DNA of 64,000 bases, from NCBI GenBank assembly GCA_910588075.1, contig CAJUOS010000004.1, positions 1 to 64,000 of the forward strand. Direction: 5' to 3'. The translations under genes were made by a program, and so were the position numbers. The first letter of the stretch is position 1, and each line of letters starts with the position of its first letter. Positions 43,211-52,020 of the stretch are shown here, one piece after another. The notes beneath the pieces were generated by a model that was given only the letters and a program-made list of their open reading frames with translations, did no database searches and was not told the origin of the DNA. The stretch is from an uncultured Erysipelotrichaceae bacterium (GTDB taxonomy: Bacteria > Bacillota_I > Bacilli_A > Erysipelotrichales > Coprobacillaceae).

Positions 43211-43829
43211 TTTTCATGATATAATTATCTTATCAATTTATTTAAAATCCTAAGAAAGAAAAAAGAATAATCTTCTCTCTGACTAAAGTTTGATGTATTA
43301 CTCTGTTCCAATGAACAATATGATAATAACCAATAATTATCAATTTATGATAAAATTATTTCTCGTTTAAATTTTTCTACCATTATCTATCCTTATTGCG
43401 ACCATAATGACTAGTCTACTCATTCCACATATGAACGTTATGTTAATTTCCTTTCTATGCGCCTCAAAATCACCAGAATCATCTGTGTAGCAACTTATGT
43501 CATTCTTGTTGAAAATATGATTCTCTTTTCATATCTAAGCTACAGTGACATCAGACTTATCCTTTCTTCTGTTGATGCTCATGCTTCTTTCTCTCATTTT
43601 TATTTTGCCAAATACAAATATATTATGTCATCTTACTGAAATATGTGTCTATATAATTCAAGATATTTTCCTGTCATTTCTATGTGAGTTTGATATCTTT
43701 TTCCTCTTCTTCCATTTATATTGTAATTGTAATCAATAATACAAGGAGGAAAACAGCATATTAAAACTTGATTTATTCAATCATTTATACATAAAAAGTG
43801 ATTCCTATGGTTTTATGCCTTCAAAGCAG
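43211..43829. other. Decayed intergenic sequence, no intact gene
   Basis: No ORF here has a credible start, ribosome site or motif. Short reading frames on the plus strand (43457-43639, 43545-43739) are broken and low in complexity. Because an IS200 relic follows, this is probably old mobile-element sequence. Confidence 0.45.
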
Positions 43830-44017
43830 TATCAAATGGTTATAGACATGCTTCTGCTTCTAATATATACACTTCTTTCCATTCACATAATTCTCTTAAT
43901 ATCTTATTCGTAGAAGGCTTGCCTCCTGTATTTTGATGCGAATACGACATGATATTTACAACTCCATTTCGTACGTGATAAACTATGTAAGTCATTTGTT
44001 TGATTTTTTTCATTCAT
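43830..44017 (-). pseudogene. IS200-type transposase (TnpA) relic
   Basis: From ATG 44017 the minus strand reads MNEKNQTNDLHSLSRTKWSC, then KYHVVFASKYRRQAFYE and a stop. This is the conserved N terminus of IS200-type TnpA (normally KYHIVFAPKYRRKVFY). A +1 frame then reads ILRELCEWKEVYILEAEACL, also a TnpA segment. The catalytic HUH His pair and the Tyr region are lost. A hairpin CCACA-N7-TGTGG at 44118-44134 may be the old left-end structure. Confidence 0.8.
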
Positions 44018-44144
44018 TTGATTTTCCTTCTGTTTTTGTCTTGCAGTTCCTAGACCACATTTCTATTATACAGGAGTTTTTTTCCATTATCACTTCGTTA
44101 AAGCTTTTTCTTGACCCACAAACTATCTGTGGTTTTTATTGTAT

Positions 44145-44173
44145 ACAAAAATAAGGAAACCTTATGGTTCCCT
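44145..44173 (-). terminator. Terminator of licT
   Basis: Stem AAGGAAACC (44153-44161) / GGTTCCCT (44166-44173) with one mismatch and TATTTTT on the minus strand. Confidence 0.7.
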
Positions 44174-44181
44174 AACACTTT

Positions 44182-45015
44182 CTAATTGCTATTCATATTT
44201 CTTTTAATATGTACACATAGATACGTTTGTTCATCTGGTGATAAATCATAATTATATTTCTTTAAAATTAAATCAACTATTCTATTAATACACATAGATA
44301 ATCTTGGATCATCTTTTAACATTTTTCTAATATCATAAGTTGTATCTACATTTGAAATAGGTTCATTTCTAAAAATACGTTCACCTAAATATTTAAGGTG
44401 CATAGAAATACGTGCATATTCTAATGAATCTAATTTTAATTCTTTTTTCATTGTTTTTTGAATGACCTCAATGACTTCTTTTGTAAGTGTTGTTATTCTT
44501 GTAGCATTATTATGTCTATTAGATAAAGAGAAATTAGCAAGGTGTAAAGCAATGTAACCAGCCTCGTTTTCATCTAAAAGAATTCTTGTTTTCTTAAAAA
44601 TATATCGAATTGCCCATAACCCTACTTCAAATTCTTTTTTATATAGAATTTTTGTTTCATTAAGAATAATATTTGGTAAATATACATTTTCCTGATAACG
44701 CTTCATAGCAAAAGAGATATGATCACTTATTGTAATAAAAACTTCACTACTAAAATCTGTTTCTAAATATTTTCTTGCTTTTTTTATAATTTGTTCTGTA
44801 ATCTCAAAATAAATAACGGGTATTTTATTTAATGATGACTCAAGTCTTTTTAATTGTTCATCTTGAAAAACATACCTTTTCTCTATTTTATTTTCATCTA
44901 CTAAATCTCCTGGTTTTTTCTTAAATCCAATACCTGGACCTGTTAAAATAATATCTTGCTTATCCTCAGATAAAGCTACAACACTATTATTATTAAATAC
45001 TTTTAAAATAACCAT
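44182..45015 (-). CDS. licT: LicT/BglG-family transcriptional antiterminator
   Basis: 277 residues from ATG 45015 (AGGTGAT upstream). CAT RNA-binding domain at residues 1-55 (LKVFNNNSVVALSEDKQDIILTGPGIGF), then two PRD domains with conserved His in ITISDHISFAMKR, ALHLANFSLSNRH, RISMHLKYLGERI and CVHIKRN. It binds a RAT RNA hairpin to prevent termination of PTS genes. It follows the broken EIICB gene by 9 nt. I could not find a RAT sequence upstream of that gene, so its real target may lie elsewhere. Confidence 0.92.
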   Translation of the reverse strand: MVILKVFNNNSVVALSEDKQDIILTGPGIGFKKKPGDLVDENKIEKRYVFQDEQLKRLESSLNKIPVIYFEITEQIIKKARKYLETDFSSEVFITISDHISFAMKRYQENVYLPNIILNETKILYKKEFEVGLWAIRYIFKKTRILLDENEAGYIALHLANFSLSNRHNNATRITTLTKEVIEVIQKTMKKELKLDSLEYARISMHLKYLGERIFRNEPISNVDTTYDIRKMLKDDPRLSMCINRIVDLILKKYNYDLSPDEQTYLCVHIKRNMNSN

Positions 45016-45024
45016 CTTTATCAC

Positions 45025-46485
45025 CTACCTAATAATATCATTCATTGCCTCAACTATAAAATCAACACGTGTCCCAATAATGGCTTGTAATCCATTTTTC
45101 CCCATTTTCACAATGCCACTTACACCTGTACTCATAATCTTTTCTTCATCAACCAATTTCATATCTTTCACTTGAACTCTTAATCGAGTAATACAACTAT
45201 CCACTGATAAAATATTGCTTTTTCCACCTAATGCTTCAACATAAATAATTGCTAACTCATCATAATCATCACTTTCTAATGTTATATGTTCTTGTGTCAT
45301 TACATCATCAAAAACGACATCATCTATTTCTCTTCCTGGTGTCATTAAATTATACCTTAAAATCATAAACCTAAAAAGAAAATAATAAACAAAAGCACAT
45401 ATCAAGCCTAATGGAATAAGCATAAATATATGATTTGAAAAAGGTGCTCTCATACTGAGAAAATAATCAATAAATCCTGCTGAGAAGCTAAAACCTGCTA
45501 TCCACTTCATTGATGCTGCAATAAAAACAAAAACTCCAGTTAACATTGCATGTATAAAATATAATGAAGGAGCTACAAACATAAATGCAAATTCTATGGG
45601 TTCAGTAACACCTGTTAAAAAAGAAGCAACAGCACTTGATAACAAAATAACTCCCACTCTTTTTTTATTTTCAGGTCTTGCATAACGATACATTGCCAAA
45701 GCTGCTGCTGGTAAACCAAACATCATAACTGGAAAAAAGCCAGCTTGATACATTCCTGTTTGTCCCACAATTCCTCCTGATACTGTTCCCCAAAACTTGC
45801 CAATATCATTAATATTGGCAACATCAAACCAAAATACAGAATTTAATGCATGATGTAAACCAGTAGGAATAAGTAATCTATTTAAGAAAGCATATATTCC
45901 AGCACCTAACGATCCTAAACCAGCAATAATCTCACTAAAATGCACAAAGAAATCATATAATATTGGCCATACAAAAATTAATACTAATGATAACACTAAC
46001 ATTGCTCCTGTACAAACAATAGGAACAAATCTTTTTCCAGCAAAGAACGAAAAAGCTTTAGGTAATTGAATATCAAAATAACGATCATATAATTGTGCAC
46101 TTATTAAACCAATTAAAATACCTATAAATGCATTTGGTGTACTTTCAAAACATTGTGGTACATTTGATTTTGGAATATTCATCAATAAAGCTAAGGTCGA
46201 TTTTGATAAAAGATTTTCAACAATTAAGAAAGAAACAACTGTACTCATCATAATCATTGAATCTTTCTGCTCTGCCATACCAATAGCTATACCAACAGCA
46301 AATAAGAAAGGAAGATTATCAATAATAGCTCACCCAGATTCTATTAAAAATGCCGCTATAATATTATGACTGCCCCAACCAACAGGATCAATCCAATATC
46401 CAATTCCCTTTAAAATAGCAGCAATTGGCATAACAGATACAGGTAACATCAAAGATTTACCTAATCGTTGTAAATAATTTACCAT
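45025..46485 (-). pseudogene. PTS EIICB gene (glucose/beta-glucoside/GlcNAc type) interrupted by a nonsense codon
   Basis: The full reading frame from ATG 46485 (GAGGGGTGAT upstream) would encode 486 residues: membrane EIIC (about 1-390) and EIIB with phosphocysteine in SVDSCITRLRVQV. Codon 52 is TGA (46332-46330), within IESG-stop-AIIDNLPFLFAVGIAIG; the family has Gly here (GGAI), so GGA to TGA is the likely change. The remaining frame from 46278 lacks the first membrane segments and has no ribosome site. The rest of the gene is clean, so the mutation is recent or a sequencing error. Confidence 0.85.
46330..46332 (-). other. In-frame TGA at codon 52 of the EIICB gene
   Basis: The only disruption in an otherwise complete 487-codon frame. 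Trp TGG codons occur elsewhere in this gene and window, and TGA serves as a normal stop nearby, so a changed genetic code is not indicated. Confidence 0.85.
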
Positions 46486-46518
46486 TCAATCACCCCTCTT
46501 TTTATTTATTTAATTATC

Positions 46519-46547
46519 TTGCAAATCATTTTATCTAAACGTATAAT
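46519..46547 (+). promoter_or_regulatory. Sigma-A promoter of the EIIA gene
   Basis: TTGCAA (46519-46524), exactly 17 nt, TATAAT (46542-46547). Transcription would start near 46554. Confidence 0.8.
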
Positions 46548-46590
46548 AAAATCAAAGAATTTAAATCTTATGAGAAAAAGGAGTATGTCA

Positions 46591-47073
46591 ATGAAAAACT
46601 TTAGACAATTATTTAAAAATAAAAACTATCCTATTCATGCGATTGCTGATGGAAAAGTCATACGTTTAGAAAACATTCCTGACACTGCATTTTCTCATCG
46701 TCTTATTGGTGATGGTTTAGCATTAGAAATCAATTCACCAAATATCTATTCACCTTGTGATGGTGTTATTTCTACTATCGCTGCTACTAAGCATGTCTTT
46801 ATTATAACACTTTCTAGTGGTGCAGAACTACTTATTCATATTGGACTTTATCACAACAAGCCTGAACATGATTTTTTTCACTATCATTTTGAAGTTGGTC
46901 AAAGCATCTCCGCTCATGATCATATTCTTACACTAGATGAAGCATTTCTCAAAGCACATGACTATCAAATCATTATTCCTATGGTTATACTCAATTATCA
47001 AAAGCACCCTGTAAAATCTCTTACAACTGCTTCAACTATAGAAAAAGGAAAAAAAATCATGACATGTCAATAA
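46591..47073 (+). CDS. PTS EIIA component, glucose type
   Basis: 160 residues from ATG 46591 (AGGAG 7 nt upstream). Crr-like fold: HAIADGKVIRLENIPDTAFS, GDGLALEI, SPCDGVIS, KHVFIITLSSGAELLIHIGL with the phosphohistidine in the last segment, ending with VPMVILN-like IIPMVILNY. It lies divergent from the EIICB gene and could be its phosphate donor, or donate to several EIIB domains in the cell. Strong promoter and terminator make it a single-gene unit. Confidence 0.93.
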   Translation: MKNFRQLFKNKNYPIHAIADGKVIRLENIPDTAFSHRLIGDGLALEINSPNIYSPCDGVISTIAATKHVFIITLSSGAELLIHIGLYHNKPEHDFFHYHFEVGQSISAHDHILTLDEAFLKAHDYQIIIPMVILNYQKHPVKSLTTASTIEKGKKIMTCQ

Positions 47074-47095
47074 ATAATAATTTATATTATAAAAT

Positions 47096-47137
47096 AAGGT
47101 ACAAAATGGTTTATAACATTTTGAGACCTTTTTTTAT
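47096..47137 (+). terminator. Terminator of the EIIA gene
   Basis: Arms AAGGT (47096-47100) + CAAAATG (47102-47108) pair with CATTTTG (47117-47123) + ACCTT (47126-47130), followed by a T run. Confidence 0.75.
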
Positions 47138-47227
47138 TCAATAGTCATAAATCCATATATATAATATACGATTTGAGCATATTTTTCAATTTATTTTAAG
47201 TTATACAACATTTTCATAAATATTTTA

Positions 47228-47767
47228 TTAAAAACGTTTTTGGCTTTTTCTCTTTTGAATTTCTATAACATAAGGAGCATTCTTTTTATTTAACATAGAA
47301 TAACATGAAACATTATAAAGATGTGTATCAAGATGACTTACATAATGATCAATCCATACACTTTCCTTTTGCCCTTCTTCATGTCCCACATAAACAACAA
47401 TAAATAAAACCTCATTCATCATTTTTATAGCTTTTTTGATTGCTACCTTTGTAGATGATAATACAGTTGTTGTTTGATGATTTAATCCTGGTAAATATCC
47501 TAAATTAAATATTCCTATATCAAAAGAATGAAAATATAAATCTATATTCTCATGATTATCTAAAATCAAGTGAACATTAGATAAATCTTTTACTTTTTCT
47601 TGTGTTTTTAAAAGTGCTTGTTCTTGAATATCAAAAGCATAAACTTCTTGACAATGTTCAGCTAAAAAAACAGTATCACAACCATTCCCCATTGTCATAT
47701 CAACACCTATCAGTCCACTTGGATATGCTTTTATTCTTTGATGAACATACTCAATCATTGATAACAT
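47228..47767 (-). CDS. mnmM: MnmM/YtqB-like SAM-dependent methyltransferase
   Basis: 179 residues, class I methyltransferase. SAM motif VDMTMGNGCDTVFLAEH (motif I), VYAFDIQEQAL (motif II) and the family-specific FNLGYLPGLNH (PF06962) are seen. In Bacillus and Staphylococcus the YtqB family was shown to be MnmM, which completes mnm5s2U34 in tRNA by methylating nm5s2U. Family match is good; the specific reaction is transferred by homology. It stands alone. Confidence 0.8.
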   Translation of the reverse strand: MLSMIEYVHQRIKAYPSGLIGVDMTMGNGCDTVFLAEHCQEVYAFDIQEQALLKTQEKVKDLSNVHLILDNHENIDLYFHSFDIGIFNLGYLPGLNHQTTTVLSSTKVAIKKAIKMMNEVLFIVVYVGHEEGQKESVWIDHYVSHLDTHLYNVSCYSMLNKKNAPYVIEIQKRKSQKRF

Positions 47768-47818
47768 TTTTTTCTCCTTTTCAAGTATAAAATTATAATA
47801 ACATTCTATAATAGAATT

Positions 47819-48385
47819 ATGAAAATAATTTATCGAACACTTATATCTATATATTTATTAACCCTCATATATATTTTAACTATAAACTTTAATTTCAATA
47901 TAATTGTATCAATTTTATTATTGATACCTCTTTGTTTTATCCCTTATTTACTTTATAAAATAGAATATATATTTTATATTTATTTCACTCAAGTTCTTGG
48001 AACAACTTGCCAATTTTATAATCTGCCTTTTTATGATAAGATAATGCACTTTTTCTCTGGCATGATTTTTGTATGTATAGGATACATTTTCTTAAAAAAA
48101 TATATTTCTGTTCAAAAAATTCTATTTCTTATGATAAATTGTATTGAAATGTCTTTTGCTTTTTTATGGGAAATATTTGAATATTGTGGATTAATCTTCT
48201 TTAATTATGATGCTTCACATCATTATACCACTGGTGTTCATGACACAATGCAAGATATGATTATATCTCTGATTGGTGGTTTTATTATGACTTATCTTAT
48301 TTATAAATTTCCATCTTACATTGATAATCTTTATAAATTACCACCAGATAACCCTGATGAATCTTCTCCACAACAGCATATCTAA
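47819..48385 (+). CDS. DUF2238-like membrane protein
   Basis: 188 residues with six hydrophobic segments. Conserved polar stations LPFYDKIMHFFSGMI, FLWEIFEYCGL and GVHDTMQDMIISLIGG match the YjdF/DUF2238 membrane family; the Asp, His and Glu residues may bind metal. No ribosome site of note. Its last 89 nt overlap, in antisense, the end of the radical SAM gene; the tail YKLPPDNPDESSPQQHI is hydrophilic and could be dispensable. Confidence 0.7.
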   Translation: MKIIYRTLISIYLLTLIYILTINFNFNIIVSILLLIPLCFIPYLLYKIEYIFYIYFTQVLGTTCQFYNLPFYDKIMHFFSGMIFVCIGYIFLKKYISVQKILFLMINCIEMSFAFLWEIFEYCGLIFFNYDASHHYTTGVHDTMQDMIISLIGGFIMTYLIYKFPSYIDNLYKLPPDNPDESSPQQHI

Positions 48386-49922
48386 ATAAAGTTTCTTTAT
48401 CTAAATGGTATCTCTCACTTAATTCTTTAATAATCTCTTTTCTTTGTTGAGATGTAAGTGTTGATGTATACCATTTTTTAGGTTTTACTTTAAATAATGA
48501 TAGATAATCTTGAATTAATAATTCATGATATTCTTTTTGATTTAAGTAACAATCTAAATATTGAAATAATTCATCTAATTGATAACCAATCTTTTTAAAT
48601 CCTTGTTTTTGATAAAAACAACCTAATTGATAAAAGAAATCAAATGGTGATTTTTGATAATTCATAATTTCATTCATTGTTCTTACAAAACGTCCACTAT
48701 TCCAATATTTTTCTAACATATCTTCTGCTATATGAATCTTCTTGACATCTTCTTTTGATAACCATTTATTTTCTATCATTTCATATGGTGGTTGTTGTTG
48801 ATATATATATCCATAATCATCAGCATTATTTCTTAAAGATGTTCCTCTTAACATCTTTAAAAATCCTAATTGTAATTCTTTAGCTCTGAAATGAAAAACA
48901 TCATCAAATGATTGCTGAAAACGTTCATATGTTTCATATGGTAAACCTGCTATTAAATCTAAATGCAAATCACATTTATTATCTTTCATTAATTGTTCTA
49001 CTACTTCGCTTAACCTTTGAAAATTTTGAATACGTTTAACAGCTTTATTAGTTGGTTCATATGTAGATTGTATTCCAATTTCAAAACGTAATAATCCTTG
49101 TGGTGCATTATCTCTTATAAAATCAATAATAGGTTGTTGTAATACATCAGCATTAATTTCAAATTGAAACTGTTGTCCTTGACGATAATTCTTAAAAATA
49201 TAATCTAAAATCATAATAGCATGTTCTGTTTTTGCATTAAAACTACGATCTAATAATTTAATTGTTTTCACATCACTATGGCAAATCATATCTAATTGTC
49301 TCTTTAAATAATCTTCACTAAAAAAACGTAATCCTTTTTCTAAAGAAGATAAACAATATTGACATTGAAATGGGCAACCTCGACTTGTTTCAAAATATAA
49401 AATACGTTTACTCATATTGGCTTTATCTCGAGGTAAAACATATGGAGAATCAAGTCTTTCAATATATGACAAATCAACACAAGCAACTTCTTGACTTATA
49501 TGGTTAAGATAACTCACACTAGGTATAAAAATTTCTTCATGTTTTTCAAGTGCTGTTAACAATTCATCTAAAACAATTTCGCCTTCACCACTCATAATAT
49601 AATCAACACTACTATTCTGTAAAAAATATTGAGGCTCATAAGTTACTTCAGGTCCACCATAAATAATAATACAGTGAGGTTTTCTTTGTTTTAATAAAGA
49701 TGAAACTTTTTGAATATATTCAATATTCCAAATATAACAAGAAAATGCAATTATATCACTTTGACTTTCTAAAATATCATCAACAATATGTTCAATATTA
49801 TCTTTAATTGTATATTCTTTAAAATCAACATCATGTTTTTCTTTTGTTGCTACAAAAAGTAATCTTAATGATAATGATGTATGAATAAATTTTGAATTTA
49901 ATGTTGTTATTAATGTTTTCAT
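48297..49922 (-). CDS. Radical SAM protein with B12-binding-like N-terminal domain (DUF4080 type)
   Basis: 541 residues. N-terminal cobalamin-binding-like region (about 1-130) with CYIWNIEYIQKVSSLLKQ and VIYGGPEVTYEPQYFL. Radical SAM core (about 170-400) with RGCPFQCQYC (C-x3-C-x2-C) and a radical SAM GGE-type motif. The C-terminal DUF4080-like domain ends in EKIHQGYLVVIYKD. The chemistry is unknown; many relatives occur in gut Firmicutes. It overlaps the convergent DUF2238-like gene by 89 nt. Confidence 0.85.
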   Translation of the reverse strand: MKTLITTLNSKFIHTSLSLRLLFVATKEKHDVDFKEYTIKDNIEHIVDDILESQSDIIAFSCYIWNIEYIQKVSSLLKQRKPHCIIIYGGPEVTYEPQYFLQNSSVDYIMSGEGEIVLDELLTALEKHEEIFIPSVSYLNHISQEVACVDLSYIERLDSPYVLPRDKANMSKRILYFETSRGCPFQCQYCLSSLEKGLRFFSEDYLKRQLDMICHSDVKTIKLLDRSFNAKTEHAIMILDYIFKNYRQGQQFQFEINADVLQQPIIDFIRDNAPQGLLRFEIGIQSTYEPTNKAVKRIQNFQRLSEVVEQLMKDNKCDLHLDLIAGLPYETYERFQQSFDDVFHFRAKELQLGFLKMLRGTSLRNNADDYGYIYQQQPPYEMIENKWLSKEDVKKIHIAEDMLEKYWNSGRFVRTMNEIMNYQKSPFDFFYQLGCFYQKQGFKKIGYQLDELFQYLDCYLNQKEYHELLIQDYLSLFKVKPKKWYTSTLTSQQRKEIIKELSERYHLDKETLFRYAVVEKIHQGYLVVIYKDYQCKMEIYK

Positions 49923-49937
49923 AATCTCTCCTAAAAA

Positions 49938-49962
49938 ATAATCTAGGTTTTTCCTAGATTAT
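49938..49962 (-). terminator. Terminator of the VanY-type carboxypeptidase gene
   Basis: Perfect stem ATAATCTAGG / CCTAGATTAT around a 5-nt loop, followed on the minus strand by a T run; overlaps the stop codon. Confidence 0.85.
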
Positions 49963-51221
49963 TTCTTTTCCTTTACAGTTGGTATAATGCCTTTATATAA
50001 ACAATATTCTTCAAGTGTCCATCCATTATTAAATATCTCTTTAGCTGCTTCTTTGCCAACATATCTAAAATGCCATGGTTCATTTCCAATTCCAGTAATA
50101 TTCGCTTTTTCTTCCTCAAATCTTAAAATATAACCATATTTATAAGAATTAGCAACACACCACTTATAATCAGGCTTATATCCAAATTTACTATTTTGAA
50201 TACCATTACGCTTATCATCAATAACAGCTTGGCATGTTAAATCAACACTTAATCCTGTTTGATGTTCACTAGCTCCTGGTAAAGAAACTAATGAAGCTGC
50301 TGTTACAGGATCATATTTTTTAAAATAATCATCATATGTTTCTTGTTGTGCTTTGAATGAACGATATGCACTATTAATAACTAAGTGATATCCTTCCTTT
50401 TTAGCAGCATTATACATTTCAATTAAAGCATCAGAAGCTTCTTTTCTTAATTGAGGATCTTTACAACTTGCCTCTATTGGCATCTTTGGTGTGACTAAAT
50501 CTTTAGGAACATAATTTTCTGGTAAATAGAAACCTTTTTTTACCAAGATAGAAACATCATTTGTATTTTGAATAGTATATGATTTATTGACATCATTTGA
50601 AGAAACAATAAATGGATATGTAGTTATTAAAACAGCATAATTATAGTTTTTCTTCTCTGCATAAACCTTCATATAATCATCTAAATCAGCAAAGATAAAT
50701 CCTTTCACTTTCATAAAAGGCTCAATATTATCAAAAGTATATTCTTTTTCAACAATATGTTGAACATCTTGAACAGTTGCTGTTTTTAAAATTTCCCAAA
50801 TCTGTTTTTCAGTATATTTTAAAGTGGTTAATCTAGGAACATAATTATCATAAATATCATCTATAACTTTGACAACAGTTTTTACTTTTGTATCTTTATG
50901 TAATGATAAATATTTTTCATATTCATCATAATATTGATAATTCTTACTTTCATCAATCCAACTTGTAATATTTTCCATTTTATCATGAGATAAAACTTCA
51001 TCAACTGCTTTTGAACTTAATGATAAAATATCATTCTGTTGTCCAAATGAATACCCTTTAAACATTAATTGAAGACGACTTAAATTAAACCAAATCACAA
51101 CTCCTAAAACAATAATAACTGCTCCTGCAATGAGCGCAATTCTATCCCAACGAATTCTAGATTTTCTAGAATTTGTATAACTACTATAATATGAATATCT
51201 TTTACCTCGATTAAATCTCAT
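49959..51221 (-). CDS. Membrane-anchored D-Ala-D-Ala carboxypeptidase, VanY/M15B type
   Basis: 420 residues: a basic Tyr/Ser/Arg-rich cytoplasmic start, one membrane segment (about 30-50), an extracytoplasmic linker of about 200 residues, and a zinc peptidase domain (about 265-415). Zinc ligands lie in GASEHQTGLSVDLTC (His, Asp) and EPWHFRYVG (His). It trims wall stem peptides or recycles them. No van regulator or ligase is nearby, so this is a housekeeping wall enzyme rather than a resistance cluster. Confidence 0.92.
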   Translation of the reverse strand: MRFNRGKRYSYYSSYTNSRKSRIRWDRIALIAGAVIIVLGVVIWFNLSRLQLMFKGYSFGQQNDILSLSSKAVDEVLSHDKMENITSWIDESKNYQYYDEYEKYLSLHKDTKVKTVVKVIDDIYDNYVPRLTTLKYTEKQIWEILKTATVQDVQHIVEKEYTFDNIEPFMKVKGFIFADLDDYMKVYAEKKNYNYAVLITTYPFIVSSNDVNKSYTIQNTNDVSILVKKGFYLPENYVPKDLVTPKMPIEASCKDPQLRKEASDALIEMYNAAKKEGYHLVINSAYRSFKAQQETYDDYFKKYDPVTAASLVSLPGASEHQTGLSVDLTCQAVIDDKRNGIQNSKFGYKPDYKWCVANSYKYGYILRFEEEKANITGIGNEPWHFRYVGKEAAKEIFNNGWTLEEYCLYKGIIPTVKEKK

Positions 51222-51376
51222 TTTATACCAACCTCATTTCAATATACTATATATTATATATAATATCACATTTTATCCAAAAATAACATTTTATTTGCAA
51301 ATTCAATATAAAGAATATATTGCAATCATCATTATTTTGTGTTATTTTAAATGTTGTATACAAAGGAGGTTACTCT

Positions 51377-51652
51377 ATGCATTTTGTTATTTGTGCATTT
51401 ATTGCGTTTATATGTTTAGTGACTGCAATTTTATTTACTGAAGTTTTTCCTAAATGGTTAAAAGCATTTCTTGCTTTATTAGGGGCTGCAACTTCTGGAT
51501 ATGCTATTTCTATTTTTATTAGAAAAGTTGCGATTTGGACAAAAGCTTTTGCAAAGCCTGATTTATTACCTGTTGCAGGAATAGCTGCTGTTGTTATGCT
51601 TGTCATTATCATTATTGTTACAGTCGTATTAAACAAGAAAAAAGCAAAATAA
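51377..51652 (+). CDS. Small membrane protein of unknown function
   Basis: 91 residues from ATG 51377, with a perfect AAAGGAGG upstream. Three hydrophobic segments (about 2-21, 28-48, 62-85) and a KKKAK tail. No family recognised. Strong ribosome site and terminator suggest real expression. Confidence 0.6.
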   Translation: MHFVICAFIAFICLVTAILFTEVFPKWLKAFLALLGAATSGYAISIFIRKVAIWTKAFAKPDLLPVAGIAAVVMLVIIIIVTVVLNKKKAK

Positions 51653-51659
51653 TATGAAG

Positions 51660-51683
51660 AAAGTACATTTTTAATGTACTTTT
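51660..51683 (+). terminator. Terminator of the small membrane protein gene
   Basis: Perfect 10-bp stem AAAGTACATT (51660-51669) / AATGTACTTT (51673-51682), then TAAAAT. Confidence 0.7.
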
Positions 51684-51783
51684 AAAATACTCTTCTTTAG
51701 ATAATCTTAACATAATATTTATACTTTTTTGATAGTTGTATTTACCTATTTTCATTATAATCATAAATGAAGAAGGTGATACA

Positions 51784-52017
51784 ATGAAACTCCAAAGAAA
51801 TTATCTTATCAATTTAACTTTCATTTTTACTTTATTATCTCTTATAGGATCATTATTAGGAATTCTTAATTTTATTTCATTGGTTACATCATATCAATTA
51901 ATTCAAATGATAAAAATAAAAGAACCTCATCATTTTAGTCTTAAAATCATTCAGTTCTTACTTTTTGTATCTATTATATCTACTATTTATATAACACTAT
52001 ATTATGCAGTTCTTTAA
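51784..52017 (+). CDS. Small membrane protein of unknown function
   Basis: 77 residues from ATG 51784 (AAGGTGAT 3-8 nt upstream). Two hydrophobic segments (about 8-30 and 52-74) separated by a short basic loop (MIKIKEPHHFSLK). No family recognised. It ends 3 nt before the convergent MATE gene. Confidence 0.5.
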   Translation: MKLQRNYLINLTFIFTLLSLIGSLLGILNFISLVTSYQLIQMIKIKEPHHFSLKIIQFLLFVSIISTIYITLYYAVL

Positions 52018-52020
52018 ATA

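Noticed and set aside
43457..44154. Several short plus-strand ORFs after licR
   Set aside because: They lack ribosome sites and domains, and the last ones are antisense to the IS200 relic.
46330..46332. TGA as Trp or selenocysteine instead of stop in the EIICB gene
   Set aside because: Trp is coded by TGG throughout, TGA is used as a true stop by neighbours (for example the TM2 gene), the family has Gly here, and no SECIS-like hairpin was seen.
46486..46590. RAT antiterminator RNA for LicT before EIICB
   Set aside because: No sequence resembling the RAT consensus and no terminator hairpin lies in the leader.
49959..51221. Vancomycin-resistance gene vanY
   Set aside because: No vanRS, vanH, ligase or vanX nearby; M15B carboxypeptidases with this layout are common housekeeping proteins.
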